Shown here one piece after another: positions 25,644 to 38,847 of a stretch of 64,000 bases of DNA (its first letter is position 1; each line of letters begins with the position of its first letter). The stretch is from Centrapalus pauciflorus. Its lineage: Eukaryota; Streptophyta; Magnoliopsida; Asterales; Asteraceae. The position numbers and the translations under genes were made by a program. The stretch covers positions 45,394 to 109,393 of the forward strand of contig JAANYP010003757.1 in NCBI GenBank assembly GCA_020465985.1, in the 5' to 3' direction. Below the pieces are notes generated by a model. That model was not told where the DNA came from. It did not search any database and saw nothing but the letters and a program-made list of their open reading frames with translations.

Positions 25644-25704
25644 ACTTAAATGGTCGACCCTATCATACCTCTCAAACCCGGCTATGCATGAAAATATGAC
25701 ACAT

Positions 25705-26161
25705 CAAAATAATCTTCATTTTTTAATTCTATAGAAAACATATTTTCTTTATCTCTTTTATAGGCACACATTGCATTTGATTTATTTCTAACAAAATTTA
25801 AACAAAAAATGGATTATGAACTTATTTGATTGTGTTTCGATTTTAATAAATTTAGATTCTTTAAAGTAATGATTAGTTAAAGATACATGAAAATTTAATT
25901 TTATATGTTTTATTATTGGTAAAAAGTTAAAAATCGTTGCTATTATTGGTAAAAAGTTAAAATGTTGTTGCTATTATTGGTAAAAAGATAAAAGTTGTTG
26001 GTATTAATGGATGGTAACCTGCTATAGCAGGTTTCCAAGTCAAAAGTTGGTATAATCGGTCAAAAATACAAAAGTTGTTGCTATTAATGATAAAAAATAA
26101 ATAATGTTGGTACAAACTGTAAAACTACAAAAAGTTGTTGCTATTTTTGGCATATAACCCT
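25705..26161 (-). repeat. Right terminal inverted repeat of the long-TIR element
   Basis: About 457 bp, the inverse of 15730-16190 with scattered mismatches. Inner boundary estimated at the shared AAAATAATCTTCATTTTTTA. Confidence 0.85.
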
Positions 26162-26169
26162 AATTGCTA

Positions 26170-26470
26170 AATATAAAATAAGAAGACAAACGATTTGTAT
26201 CATGTAAAGAGAACGACTTTAAGCAATTTATTCATGCATAGAAGAAAGATTACCTCGAATATGATGGACTCTTGTTCAATTGCTTTGTGTGAATTTAGAT
26301 GGTCAAACTCTGCGGCTGGGTTTGAGACGAATCGTGCTGATAACGTGTTATAGAACAACCAAAAATGAGAGAGCTTGACAAACTTGTTATTAGGGTTAAC
26401 CCAAATGTGATACAATACATCCCCTATATATAGGGCAAAGTCAAAATAAAGAAACAACCTACTATCCTAT
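26170..26470 (-). mobile_element. Probable 5' LTR end and leader of the decayed copia element
   Basis: On the minus strand there is a TATA motif in CCCTATATATAGGGG (about 26430), then a stretch ending TTCTATAACA, directly followed by CGTTATCAGCACGA (about 26330). The last motif is the usual primer-binding region after the LTR of a common class of plant copia elements. A leader follows (26170-26330). Removing the long-TIR element and one duplication makes this continuous with 15729 leftward, toward the gag start at 13426. The right edge of the LTR was not identified. Confidence 0.45.
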
Positions 26471-26574
26471 ATTCATGGTAAAAATGGTGAATATCCATAG
26501 AAATTATTATGAATATAATTTCGTAATAGACTCAGTATTTTGTAAATAATAAATACTAAAGATATATAAAATTT

Positions 26575-26690
26575 TTAATTTTTTTTTAAACTTTTCGGAT
26601 ATCCGAAATTTGGAATTTTACTATCCGAATAGTTTCGGATCAGATATTCGGATTTTAATTTCAAATGTCCGGATTCTGATTTTTATGGTT
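26575..26690. repeat. TCGGATATCCGAA palindromes, hAT-like subterminal region
   Basis: TTCGGATATCCGAA, ATCCGAATA and TTCGGATCAGATATTCGGAT lie close together in AT-rich DNA. Such CCGAA/TTCGG clusters are common near the ends of small hAT-like elements. No element boundary was found. Confidence 0.3.
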
Positions 26691-26699
26691 TTGCAAATA

Positions 26700-28476
<1,777 letters not shown>

Positions 28477-29209
28477 CTCAATGGTGTCGACAACATACTC
28501 TTATAGAATGGCTATGATCATTGTCATTATGACTAACCATACAAATGCACTACAAAATCCTATTACTGCCTTCTCTTCTTGGACCTCTTCGTTGCTCCCT
28601 TCCTCTTATGTAAGTTAAAGCACACTGCGCTAAAAAATTTCTAATTTCATTTGACTTCGGAGGTCAAAATAAAGACTCAAACAGTTTTTGAGGAACCTCT
28701 TGTGGTTCAAAAATTTGGCTATGTGTTTTCAATTGAAAGAAAAGCCATGAAGCATATGCAAGAAGCAACACGATACTGCTTCGCTCTAGACAATTCAAGA
28801 ACCTAACCAGTAGGTGAGTCATGTGGTTCCATGCCACCATATCTAAAGAGCAGCGGTAGAATCTGGCAGCGCAATCCCATCAATAACAACAACGAGCTTG
28901 CGTCCACCTTCTGCTTATTATTAAAAATGCCAAAGAAGTTCATTTTAGTAACATTTTTAAATAAAGAAGCTTTCAAGAGATTTTGGGGAAAAAGTAATGA
29001 AGTTCTTCTTACTCAGTCGAATCTTTGTTCTTTATTAAGATTGGCTATGCCTCCGCAGAAGAGAGACGAGCCAAGAACAAGGAGGAGGTTCGAAATAATA
29101 GAACCCAAAAGAGAGTATTTCAGAACATGAATCTACCTTTGATGAAGAGCAAATAATTCTATAATCAACTCTGTTGCATTACCACATGTTGCATTAAGGA
29201 GCCCTCCCA
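28477..29209 (-). pseudogene. Vacuolar cation/proton exchanger (CAX) gene fragment
   Basis: From 29209 leftward, after a TTTGTAG acceptor, the frame reads VGGLLNATCGNATELI (the CAX c-1 repeat). A stop follows, then IHVLKYSLLGSIISNLLLVL, GSSLFCGGIANLNKEQ, an intron-like gap (about 28915-29010), and KVDASSLLLLMGLRC with LFRYGGMEP. After frameshifts come SSIVLLLAYASWLFFQLKTH, SQIFEPQEV and EEKAVIGFCSAFVWLVIMTM, ending EYVVDTIE at a GTATGT donor. The order agrees with plant CAX calcium/proton antiporters of the vacuole, covering roughly the first half of the membrane domain. Several stops and shifts make it non-functional. Retained introns indicate a genomic copy. Confidence 0.85.
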
Positions 29210-31048
29210 CTACAAATAAAATCAATTAAGTTCAAAACCCAACCGTTAAAGTGCTAGTGTTGGGATGATGGTGATCATGGGCTGAAATATAATGTACACT
29301 TTTACTCTTTTAGGTCTAAATCAATCTTGGAGAACTGAAAACTATTAGCAATAAAATGTACTTGGTTGTCATTAGTTCTTAAGAACAACCATTGCAAAGT
29401 TGGGGCAGTTATGACCATTATTCGAGCATCATCATCGTTGTCTTGAGTTTTGATCAAGTGCAATTATTCTAAAATGCGAAATATGGAGTCCAAAATAGAT
29501 GGCAACTTTTGCAAAATCATTGACTACACGATGAATATTGGAATTTTAATAACGTTAGTTGGAAAAACCATCAAAACAAAACAAAGAAAATATAGAGAAT
29601 CAGCCAACAAGAGAATTGCAACTCAACTGCAAAGTAAAAAAGGCCAAACTGCAGCCAAAATGTTTCTTCAAAACCAGCATCAATCAGTGATATCCCCACC
29701 CAGTAAAATAATGCACATTAAGCAACAAAATAATAAAAACTACAACCCAAAATGCTGCCATAACAGAGCCCCTAAAGATATGCAAAGGTGCAAGTTACAA
29801 CGAACAATCTGATGCAAAATACTCAAAGAATGTTTACATCATTACATGTCATATAGCCATTTTTACAAAAAAAAAATAGAAAAAGGAAAAAAGATTCTAT
29901 GTGTATTCTAGATCCTAAAATGAACAACACTGATGGTAAATTTTAAAAAAAAGGTCTATTAAAACTCATAGAAACAATTGAGAATTAAAAACCAAATTAG
30001 ATGTAAAAAGGAAGTATTGGTGCACACGAAAATCAATTTAGAATTCAGCCAACATAATTATTGTAAATAAACATATATTTAATATTTCAAATAAACCAAA
30101 TTCTGATTCCTCAATGCAAACCAATTAAGGTAGGTCGAATCCAAATACACAAATATGTATAATAAACTATAACAGCAGGTCATCATCATCAGCCAATTTC
30201 ATGAAACTACATTTGAAGCAACTAACACCACATGAAGCAATAGTCCATCAAACATGAAGTTAAATGCTATTAATCATGTTATACTAAACAAAAGTAATCG
30301 CACAAAAGAAAAGGGGATGATGGTACCTGGTTAGCCAACCAACATCATCATGAGAGATGAATGCTATGAAACAGCTGAATTTCCAACCCAAACATAAGAG
30401 AATGAAATGATATTTCAGCCTACATATATAGATTTTAAAGCAATAATCTTTACCAACTGAGGTACACAGTTGACTTCCAAGAGTGAGTTTATCAAGGAAA
30501 TAGAATAGGTAAAAGGGTAGCATATATTGCTGCAATTGTGTTCTCGATTTCCAGAGTCTTGCAATGAGACCAAATAAAAAGAACCAGCCCACCCAGAACA
30601 AATAATATGTTCATTCTAGTTTTCAATTCTAAAATTTCAAAAGAAAAAGGCTTCATTAAAATTCAACGAACATACATAAAAAGCTTTACCTTATGTACAA
30701 TCAAATGATTTTAAGGCCAAGAAACTAAAAGAAATAGACTTCATCGAACGTAAAACCAACCATCGAACTTAACAGGAACCAACACAGCAATAAAAAAAAT
30801 AATAAAATGCAGATATTCCATCATTTTTAGGTGATATTTGTGAGTTTGTGACTCTGATTGTTTTCATATGATAAGATGATAACCATACTACATCATTTAA
30901 AAAAAGCTAGAAAAGAAAAATGCGACTTTATTTCTTTAAGACACATGAGTCAGAGTCTATCAGGAAGGCAAGATGGCAAACTGGACACTATATATACCTC
31001 TTTGGTTCTCTCATGACTCACAAGATGAACTCCATGTCATTGGAAAAT
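29210..31048. other. Non-coding stretch between gene fragments
   Basis: I could not support a gene here. A minus-strand frame of 105 codons (30284-30601) is hydrophobic but resembles nothing I know and lacks splice context. The stretch may be introns or spacer of the same captured block. Confidence 0.4.
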
Positions 31049-31575
31049 TTAACTCCATGAATAGCCAGCTTCTCTTTCCTCTAATTCAGCAAGTTCTGAT
31101 TGAAGCAATTTTACTTCCGTAGCAGATAAGATAACCTGCCCATCAACAAAAATGTTCAGGAAAAATGAAATTAATGTATCAGCTAAGAGTTGAGGATGAT
31201 GTACAATATTGGCATTTTCTTGCTCATTTGTGTCATTTCCCCAAGATATCCTTCATGGACTGAGAAATTTTAACATGGATGCAGCGCTTTTAATCTTCTT
31301 CTTGCCCACAAACGCCTGCTGGAACTATGCTAAAGCAGATCAAACAAACTTATTTGAAATCAATTTATTAAAGAAAAAGAGCTTTTAAGAATAGTACATT
31401 TAAAGTATAAGAGTGTATTTGCCCCATGGCCTATACCTCAAAATCATTTTTAGTGCATGAAATTGATGATCTTCTTGCTTGAGGGGTCTCACCAAAAGTT
31501 GAAGCCTGAAAATGATCTAGAAATATTTCTATTCCGCTAGGACCATCACCCATTGCTTGTTCTGCGAAGAGTAGA
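31049..31575 (-). pseudogene. Two-exon fragment of an unrecognised gene
   Basis: Exon 31437-31575 lies between an ACATAG acceptor and a GAG/GTATAG donor. It encodes LLFAEQAMGDGPSGIEIFLD followed by HFQASTFGETPQARR and SSISCTKNDFE. Exon 31049-31324 follows a GCATAG acceptor in the same phase. It encodes FQQAFVGKKKIKSAASMLKF, an in-frame TGA, then NDTNEQENANIVHHPQLLAD, a short hydrophobic run and SATEVKLLQSELAELEEREA, ending at TAA. The protein-like composition, phase-matched splice sites and helical C terminus argue for a real gene source. The TGA, and the absence of other exons nearby, argue that it is a broken copy. I do not recognise the family. Confidence 0.55.
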
Positions 31576-32489
31576 CTATGTTCTGGATGATATAAAATTC
31601 ATTAAGTTTAGTAATAAGAAGTTTGAAACTTGCCAATTAACAATGCAAGTAAAAACCTACATAAATAACTACAGAAAGAAACAGATACTAAGATTGTAGT
31701 GAAATATATGTCAACCATAAAATTCATGAATTTATTGTAGTGAGATTACAAAAAAAAAAAAAAAAAATTGAGCATGTCATTTCTTTTCTTTATTTCCTAA
31801 CCAATCCCAAATTTTCTATCATTGCATTACACTTGAACTAATGAAGGCTGATTGCCAAATGCAATAATAGAATTTATATGTTGGATGGGTTCTAAGATTT
31901 AGAAAGTATTTTGGGCTGCTGGAATAGAGTTTTTCTGGAGTTATTTAGAAAATTATTTTTGATGTTATCTTGCTGTCTTTTTGAAACTTTAATGGTCCAT
32001 AAAAATTTGCTTTTTAAGTTTTTGGGGGTTATTTGCAGCAGGTTTTTAGTTCTTGAACCTCTGTAGTATTAATTCTAGAGTTAATTCGTAGGTTATGATA
32101 TAGCATTGTAGCAGTTCTTTTCTTCAAATTCGAGGGTTATAATACGATGCAGATTGACTTGAGGGCAATGGGCTCTGGCATAAAGTCTTCAAATTGCAAG
32201 TTTTAGCATCCGTTATGGAAAAGCTTAGGGATGAAAAGCCTTAGGGGGTAGACTCAAAAGGAAAGTTAAAACACTAAAAAGCTTTAGGATGAAAACATAC
32301 AGAGTCATGGACGAAAATGAGATAAACGTGAATAAAATATAATTAACAGTCTATCAATTGTACCAAAAAAAAGGTTACAGTCTATCAATTGCACCAAAAA
32401 TGATATTCATAAATGATAATAAATTGAAGGAAGTAATTATTAATTAACTAAACTGAAGTCACAGCTATGTAAACCATGGTATCACATAC

Positions 32490-32866
32490 TTTAGACCAGT
32501 GCAACCCATTGTTGTTCCCAAGCCACAATTAAGCTTTAGCACCACAAGCTTATCCAATAGACTCTTGGTTTGAGTAGCATCCGCATCAACTAACATAACA
32601 AGCTCACAAAAATAAAGATATCAAGAATATACTCTTATCACTCTACATTTCATGGTCCAAATTTATGTCAAAATTGTGATGTAAATAGGAACAAATCTTA
32701 GACTAAATTATTACTTCCATTACAGGTTTTAAACTATAAGTAGCATATACTAAAAGATCAATATTATAAGTAGCATATACTAAAAGATCAATATTAAAAC
32801 CTTCTGGTACAGGTGATAAGGTGAGCACATCAGTCTTGTCAGTTGACGTTTGGATCTTACTCCATC
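32490..32866 (-). pseudogene. UDP-glucose pyrophosphorylase (UGPase) gene fragment, two exons
   Basis: Block 32801-32866 encodes WSKIQTSTDKTDVLTLSPVP and ends GAAG before GTTTTA. Block 32490-32589, after a TTATGTTAG acceptor, continues in phase with VDADATQTKSLLDKLVVLKL, NCGLGTTMGCTGL and ends at a GTATGT donor. This is the N-terminal part of cytosolic plant UGPase, including the nucleotide-binding loop, which normally reads NGGLGTTMGCTGPK. Here Gly is replaced by Cys (NCGLG) and Pro by Leu, and a small deletion precedes WSK. The enzyme makes UDP-glucose from glucose-1-phosphate and UTP. Only this portion is present, so it cannot be functional. Confidence 0.88.
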
Positions 32867-33011
32867 ACTTTGTTAAACCAATTTGCACGAAAAAAAAGGG
32901 AGAAGGAAGATGAAAATCAGATCATATCCAATCAAGCTCCATTCAACTTGCAGTTATGCATTGTGTGAGAACAAAGTAAGTGTCTAGTAGAGCAGGTCAA
33001 TAGACATACAA

Positions 33012-33111
33012 CTCCATGGGCATACAAAAGAGACTGTCGTTGCTGGTTTAGATCTTGGAGAATCAAAATTCCAAGCTCTTCAGTCTCCAGCATGGTCCTT
33101 CTACTGTCCCG
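33012..33111 (-). pseudogene. VTI1-type v-SNARE gene fragment (one exon)
   Basis: The minus strand encodes RDSRRTMLETEELGILILQD followed by LNQQRQSLLYAHG. This matches the exon at the start of the SNARE motif of plant VTI11/VTI12 Qb-SNAREs (usual form SRRTMLETEELGVSILQDLH). A TCACAG acceptor precedes it. No other VTI1 exon (transmembrane segment, N-terminal helices) was seen nearby. CACAGGTCTC is repeated three times just upstream (about 33105-33175). VTI1 proteins act in vesicle fusion between the trans-Golgi network and vacuole; this single exon cannot. Confidence 0.8.
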
Positions 33112-33992
<881 letters not shown>

Positions 33993-34582
33993 AACATCCA
34001 GAATCTAGCAGCAGATACGCGTAATTTATTTATTGGCTTTGGGAGTTATCCCAATGAGTTGGTGAAATTTAATTGGCTAATTACATGTGAGTTGGTAAAG
34101 TAGGATGCTAATACATGTAATTTTAATCAGTTAAGATAATAACCGGTTCGGTAGTAATTATGGGTTATCAAGATCAAAATCACCTAAGATTAACTGGTTT
34201 TAATAAATCAGAGTGTAAACCAATAACCTTGTTTTGAATCAAAGTCCAATTAAGAAGTTTGCTGAATAATACTTAATTGTTTAAGAAAACTTTCAGAATA
34301 AATAAAAGATATTCAAATAAATATGATCAATTACCAAAATCCTTTATATTGCCAAAATCACTGATTACAATCACCTCTAATCTGTTTGATTAGATGAAGA
34401 ACACAGATTGTTCTTAGGGTTTTACAACCTTAGAGGTTTGAGAAACTTTATCAGAAAGCAATTACAATAAAGCACACAATTACAGAACTTGCACGTACAA
34501 ACTTACAATAGAAAGACCTAGTCTATCTATATATAAAGCCTTCTGATTTGTTTCCTTGACGAACTCTGATTTCTCTGGTAGT

Positions 34583-35271
34583 TGTTGGTACATTCGGTGT
34601 GGCGACAACAATCTAGTTTTGTTATTGATATCATGATTGTGTATGATGTTTACATTTACATGGTAAGTTCTAGACTATCATAACAAGTTCTAGAATAAGT
34701 TCTAGAATAAGTTCTAGAATAAGTTCTAGACTAAGTTCTAGAAATAAGTTCTAGAAATAAGTTCTAGAATAAGTTCTAGAATAAGTTCAAAGACAAGTTC
34801 TAGAATAAGTTCAAAAGACAAGTTCAAAGGAACAAGTTCGAAGACAAGTTCGAAGACAAGTTCAAAGGAACAAGTTCAAAGACAAGTTCAAAGACAAGTT
34901 CAAAGACAAGTTCGAGAGGAGCGTCTTCTCGAACTTGTCGTCTATATATTGAACTTTTCAAATTGTGAAATTAGGTATCTTTGACGGCTCAGAGGTTCTG
35001 TCGAACTTGAGAGCAAAAAGAGCATCCGGGTGAACGAAGACTTTTGCAGACGTTTATCAGGGCGATTAGCAAAGGCGATCTCGAACTTGCAAGTTTTCAG
35101 AGAGTTTGTTCTTGGAGAGAATCACGTGTCGGGACGTTCCGTTGTTCGTCTATCACAGTGTGTGTCTCCGTGTTTCATGTGCGTGGTCTATCCGTCAAGC
35201 CGCTAACGAGGATTCCGCACTCGTTGGCAGGTGTCGCGTCAAGATAGGATCCGTAGTCAGGCGACCTTACA
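34583..35271 (+). repeat. 5' LTR of family B copia, with TTCTAGAA arrays
   Basis: From 34667 to about 34805 it holds tandem AAGTTCTAGAAT units, then CAAGTTC(A/G)AAGA units to about 34925. Each TTCTAGAA is a head-to-head TTCnnGAA. A TATATATT motif follows at about 34945. Confidence 0.93.
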
Positions 35272-35273
35272 AG

Positions 35274-35285
35274 TGGTATCAGAGC
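35274..35285 (+). other. Primer binding site of family B copia
   Basis: TGGTATCAGAGC, complementary to initiator-Met tRNA, lies 2 bases after the 5' LTR. Confidence 0.9.
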
Positions 35286-35827
35286 CATTAGGGTGTTCGT
35301 GGTGTTCTTCCTGTTCACAAGCAACATCTGTGGTTTCTTGACGTGTTTGATCGGAAAAATCACTTTTTGGTTGTTATTTCGAGTTTTTCAAGCAAGATAA
35401 CGGGAAAAAGTTCATATTAGTTCATCATTTTGGTCGAAATTATAGTTTTTGGTCCTAAAAACTTTGGTTTAATCTGAAAAGTTGAAAAAATCAAACTTTT
35501 GGCCGTTTTTCGAACTTGCGGCGCTCGAACTTAAGGGGGTATTAGGGTTTGTTCGAAATTCGAATTTGTCAGAAAATACGTTCCTTTCGAATTAATTTTA
35601 GGGTTTGATTCGATTTTGGCTACTTCGAATTTTCCAAAATTCGAATCTATCTACATTCGAACTTAACAAGAACTTCGAAATTGTCTTTTTTCGAATTTGT
35701 TGATTTCAAACTTAATTTTCGAATTTAATTTCAAACGAATTTGAATTTAATCAAGTTCGAAAGGGTTAATTTAAATTAATTTCAAATTAAATTAATTAAG
35801 TTTTAAATTCAAAAAGTTTAAGAAAAA

Positions 35828-38563
35828 ATGACAAGTTTACAAAAGTTCATTGAAACGGACCATAAAGTCGGGAAGGCGAATTCACCACCCAAGCTGATGA
35901 AGTTGGAAGACTATTATTGGTGGAAGGATAGGTTCGCCGACTTTGCTCGATTCAACGATATGAGGATGTGGATATGTATTGACGAAGGATATATCCCACC
36001 TACAACAAAAGTTGAAAGCCGTCAAAGAGTCTTATCATATCAAATGATGAAGGAGGATGATAAGAAACTATATGAGGCCGAGAACCGAGCATTCTCGATT
36101 ATACGAATGACATTACCTCAGGAGATCCTGCAGACATTCAGAAATCAACGAACAGCGAAAGAGTTATGGGATGCACTTGAGAAAAGGTGTGAAGGAAATC
36201 CGAGGGTTCGGAAAGGTAGAACGGAGATGCTCAAGCAGCAGTTCACTATTTTCAAGGCTTTGAAAAACGAAAAGCTGGATGAGACCATTACCAGGTTCTA
36301 TCACTTGTTGACTGAGTTAGACAATCACGATGTCGAGTATCGTGAATTGGAGAAGATTGAAAAAAATGTAGATGCTTTACCAGCAAAATGGGAGATGTAC
36401 GTAGTGCTGATAAAGCATGATGAAGAGAAATATGAGACTCTAACTCTAGAAGGAGTCATAGGAACGCTGAGGGCCTATAACTTTCAGTTGCTGAAGAAGG
36501 AACGAGAATATGACCAAGTACAAGATCCGGACATGTATTTTGGGAAGTCCAAACCTTCAGTCGCGAGTGAACTACAAACAGCCACATCATTTTATTCTGG
36601 AGAACAAGAAGGCATATCAAGAGAAGCAGAAGAATCTTATGATAGGGCCTTTCTGGGTTCTTCAAATCCGGATGATCAGCCACAGACATCTACTTCAGGA
36701 TCATCGTCTCAGGGATACACAAAAATGCCAATGAGTGCTAAAACTGCAGAGGAGCAATTGAAGCTTCTAGCATCGTTTGTAGCAGCTTACAGGAATTGTA
36801 TTCAAGGGAAAATAATTGATCCAGCTCTATGGAAAGAAGATTATGATCAGGTGGATCCAGATGACTTGGAACAAATGGACCTACAATGGCAATTGGCTAT
36901 GGTCACATAGAGATTGAAGAGGTTCATGAAAAGAACGGGAAGAAATCTAAGTGTGAACAATGTAGGATTCGATAAGTCAAAAGTTAGGTGTTATAATTGT
37001 CAAAGGTTGGGACACTTTGCGAGAGAGTGTCAAAGACCTAAGATGGATAATCATCAGAACTCGGGACGACAATATTTAGCCAGTTCAGGGAATCAAAGAT
37101 CAGTGAATCAGGGTTCAGTGGCTGGTTTACTTACTAATGTGGGGTCTAACAAACAGTTAGATGGCACATATGATTGGAATACACATCCAGAGGCGAATAC
37201 TAGGGCTTTCGTGGCCGAAGTGACAGAAACGGATATGGGAGCAGAAGAGGAAAAGAAAGACGATACGCAGCAGTCTGATTCAGATCCTTTGGTGCTGGAA
37301 ATTACTGAGGAGCAGACTACTTAGGAGTTTGCAGCTCAGATGACTAACATCGAATCTGGTCAGAATAAGGTAACTCTGAACTTTTCTACTTTTCATGATT
37401 TATGTGCTTTATGTACTACTTTGAATGATAAATTGAATTTAGTGCTAGAAACACATTCATCTATGACTGCTCAAATTCAATTCTTAAAATCAGATAATGC
37501 TTATTTATTAGACATTAAGGAAGATCTTCAGGCCAAACTGAGAAATGATGCTCAAGATTTAATAGTTCTGAATGACAAATTAATTGAACAAAGTCTCAGG
37601 AATGAACTAATTGATGAGCATGTAGAGTCACTGACCAAAGAGATCTCTCTTAGAGATATGGAATTAGCTGATTCTAGGGCTAAGGTTGCTGAGGCAAAGA
37701 GCAACCATGTACCTACTCCTCAGGATGAGACCAATGATATGGTTAAATCAGAGATAGTCAAGGTAACTGAGTCTTTTAAAGTATCTTCAACTACTCCTCA
37801 GGTTAGGCAAATGGTACAGTGTGTTCAGTCTAGTTGTAAGCCAAAACTAGAAGAAGAATAGACTGTAAGAAATAATAACAAAGGGGATTTAAACCAAGCT
37901 GTTGATATAGACAATCAGGGCATTAGTAAGACACCTAGGTCAAAGAGTGCCTATAAGAAATCTATTGACAAGATGTCTTGCTTTAAGTGTCATGAGAAAG
38001 GACATGTTGCTTCAGGTTGTCCCTACAAAAAGTCAGAGTCTTCACTAAACATAGGGAAACAAGAGCAGCAAACTTTAAAAACAATGCCTAGTGATACGAG
38101 CTGGAGTAGTTCTCAAATTTCTGAGAATAACTCAAGTGTGATGTCACGTCTAGGTAGTCGACAACCACCGGTGTCTCTAAGACAAAATGACGAACTTAGG
38201 AATAATTCACCGAATAGATCCCCTAGTCAATCAATGTCTGGCCCCCAATCCATCGTTAGGAATAATACATCTAAGAGGAGTCACACTCTAGTAAGGTCTA
38301 ATTCTCCTAATAGACATAAGACACCAGGTAGAGCCCAGAATTATCAAACTGAGATGTACTATAACAGAAATTATTCAAGGGCTAAACCGCGAAGACCAAC
38401 CCAAAGGTCGAGAATGGATGTTAATCACTCAACTCCACAACAGGTTCTCAATCAAAAACCCAAGTCACCTGAAAGGAGAGACGGGTATTTGAAAGAGTTC
38501 AAGTTTGTGGATGAGGATGGGATTACCAAGTCAGTCATGGCTTGGGTTCCCCGTGATAACTAA
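35828..38563 (+). pseudogene. Gag of family B copia, with three in-frame TAG codons
   Basis: One frame of 912 codons runs from ATG 35828 to TAA 38561, broken only by TAG at 36908, 37322 and 37859. The N-terminal part is a UBN2-type copia Gag (about residues 70-210, with FRNQRTAKELWDALEKRCEG). A first zinc knuckle CYNCQRLGHFAREC (about residue 388) follows, then an acidic region and a coiled-coil stretch (about 505-640). A second knuckle CFKCHEKGHVASGC (about 717) and a basic Ser/Arg-rich tail complete it. Large Gag with coiled coil is characteristic of Sireviruses. It would form the virus-like particle and package RNA. The frame after each stop remains open, with no shifts. Confidence 0.88.
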
Positions 38564-38584
38564 CTTTTATTGTTTAGTGTGCAG

Positions 38585-38847
38585 GAGTTAACTACATGTC
38601 CTAATAACCAATGGTTTATGGATAGTGGTTGCTCTCGACACAGGACAGGGGTACAAAGGACGAAACATCAGGCAGGCTGATTGGGTCCTTAGACCAAGTG
38701 GAGAAGTCTTACGGGAAAATGGTAAAGTGTGGTAACTGATATAACAATGTTAGTTATAACAACTATGCATATCTTTTCACTAAAGCATTTGATATGTCAC
38801 ACTTTGAGTTGTTAGTTCGACTAAATGACATGCGTAATCCAGAGTAA
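38585..38847 (+). pseudogene. Pol remnant: protease start joined to RNase H end
   Basis: Just after gag, QWFMDSGCSRH gives the copia protease active site. Coherence is lost within about 60 bases, then 38773-38847 encodes LFTKAFDMSHFELLVRLNDM and RNPE before a stop, the usual C terminus of copia RNase H. Integrase, RT and most of RNase H are missing, so this element has lost about 3.3 kb of pol. Confidence 0.8.

Larger units (their letters stand above)
15730..26161. mobile_element. Long-TIR DNA transposon (MULE-like), split by a gypsy insertion
   Basis: The ends AGGGTTATATGCC and GGCATATAACCCT are exact inverses and are flanked by AATTGCTA on both sides (15722-15729, 26162-26169). The inverted repeats extend about 460 bp at high similarity. 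Removing the gypsy insertion and its duplication leaves an element of about 1.73 kb with no transposase. Long TIRs suggest a non-autonomous MULE. The 8-bp duplication would equally suit hAT, and 9 bp (TAATTGCTA) is possible if one terminal base is reassigned. Confidence 0.8.

Noticed and set aside
30284..30601. Hydrophobic 105-codon frame as an upstream CAX exon
   Set aside because: Residue order does not match CAX in any of the three frames, and no matching acceptor/donor pair was found.
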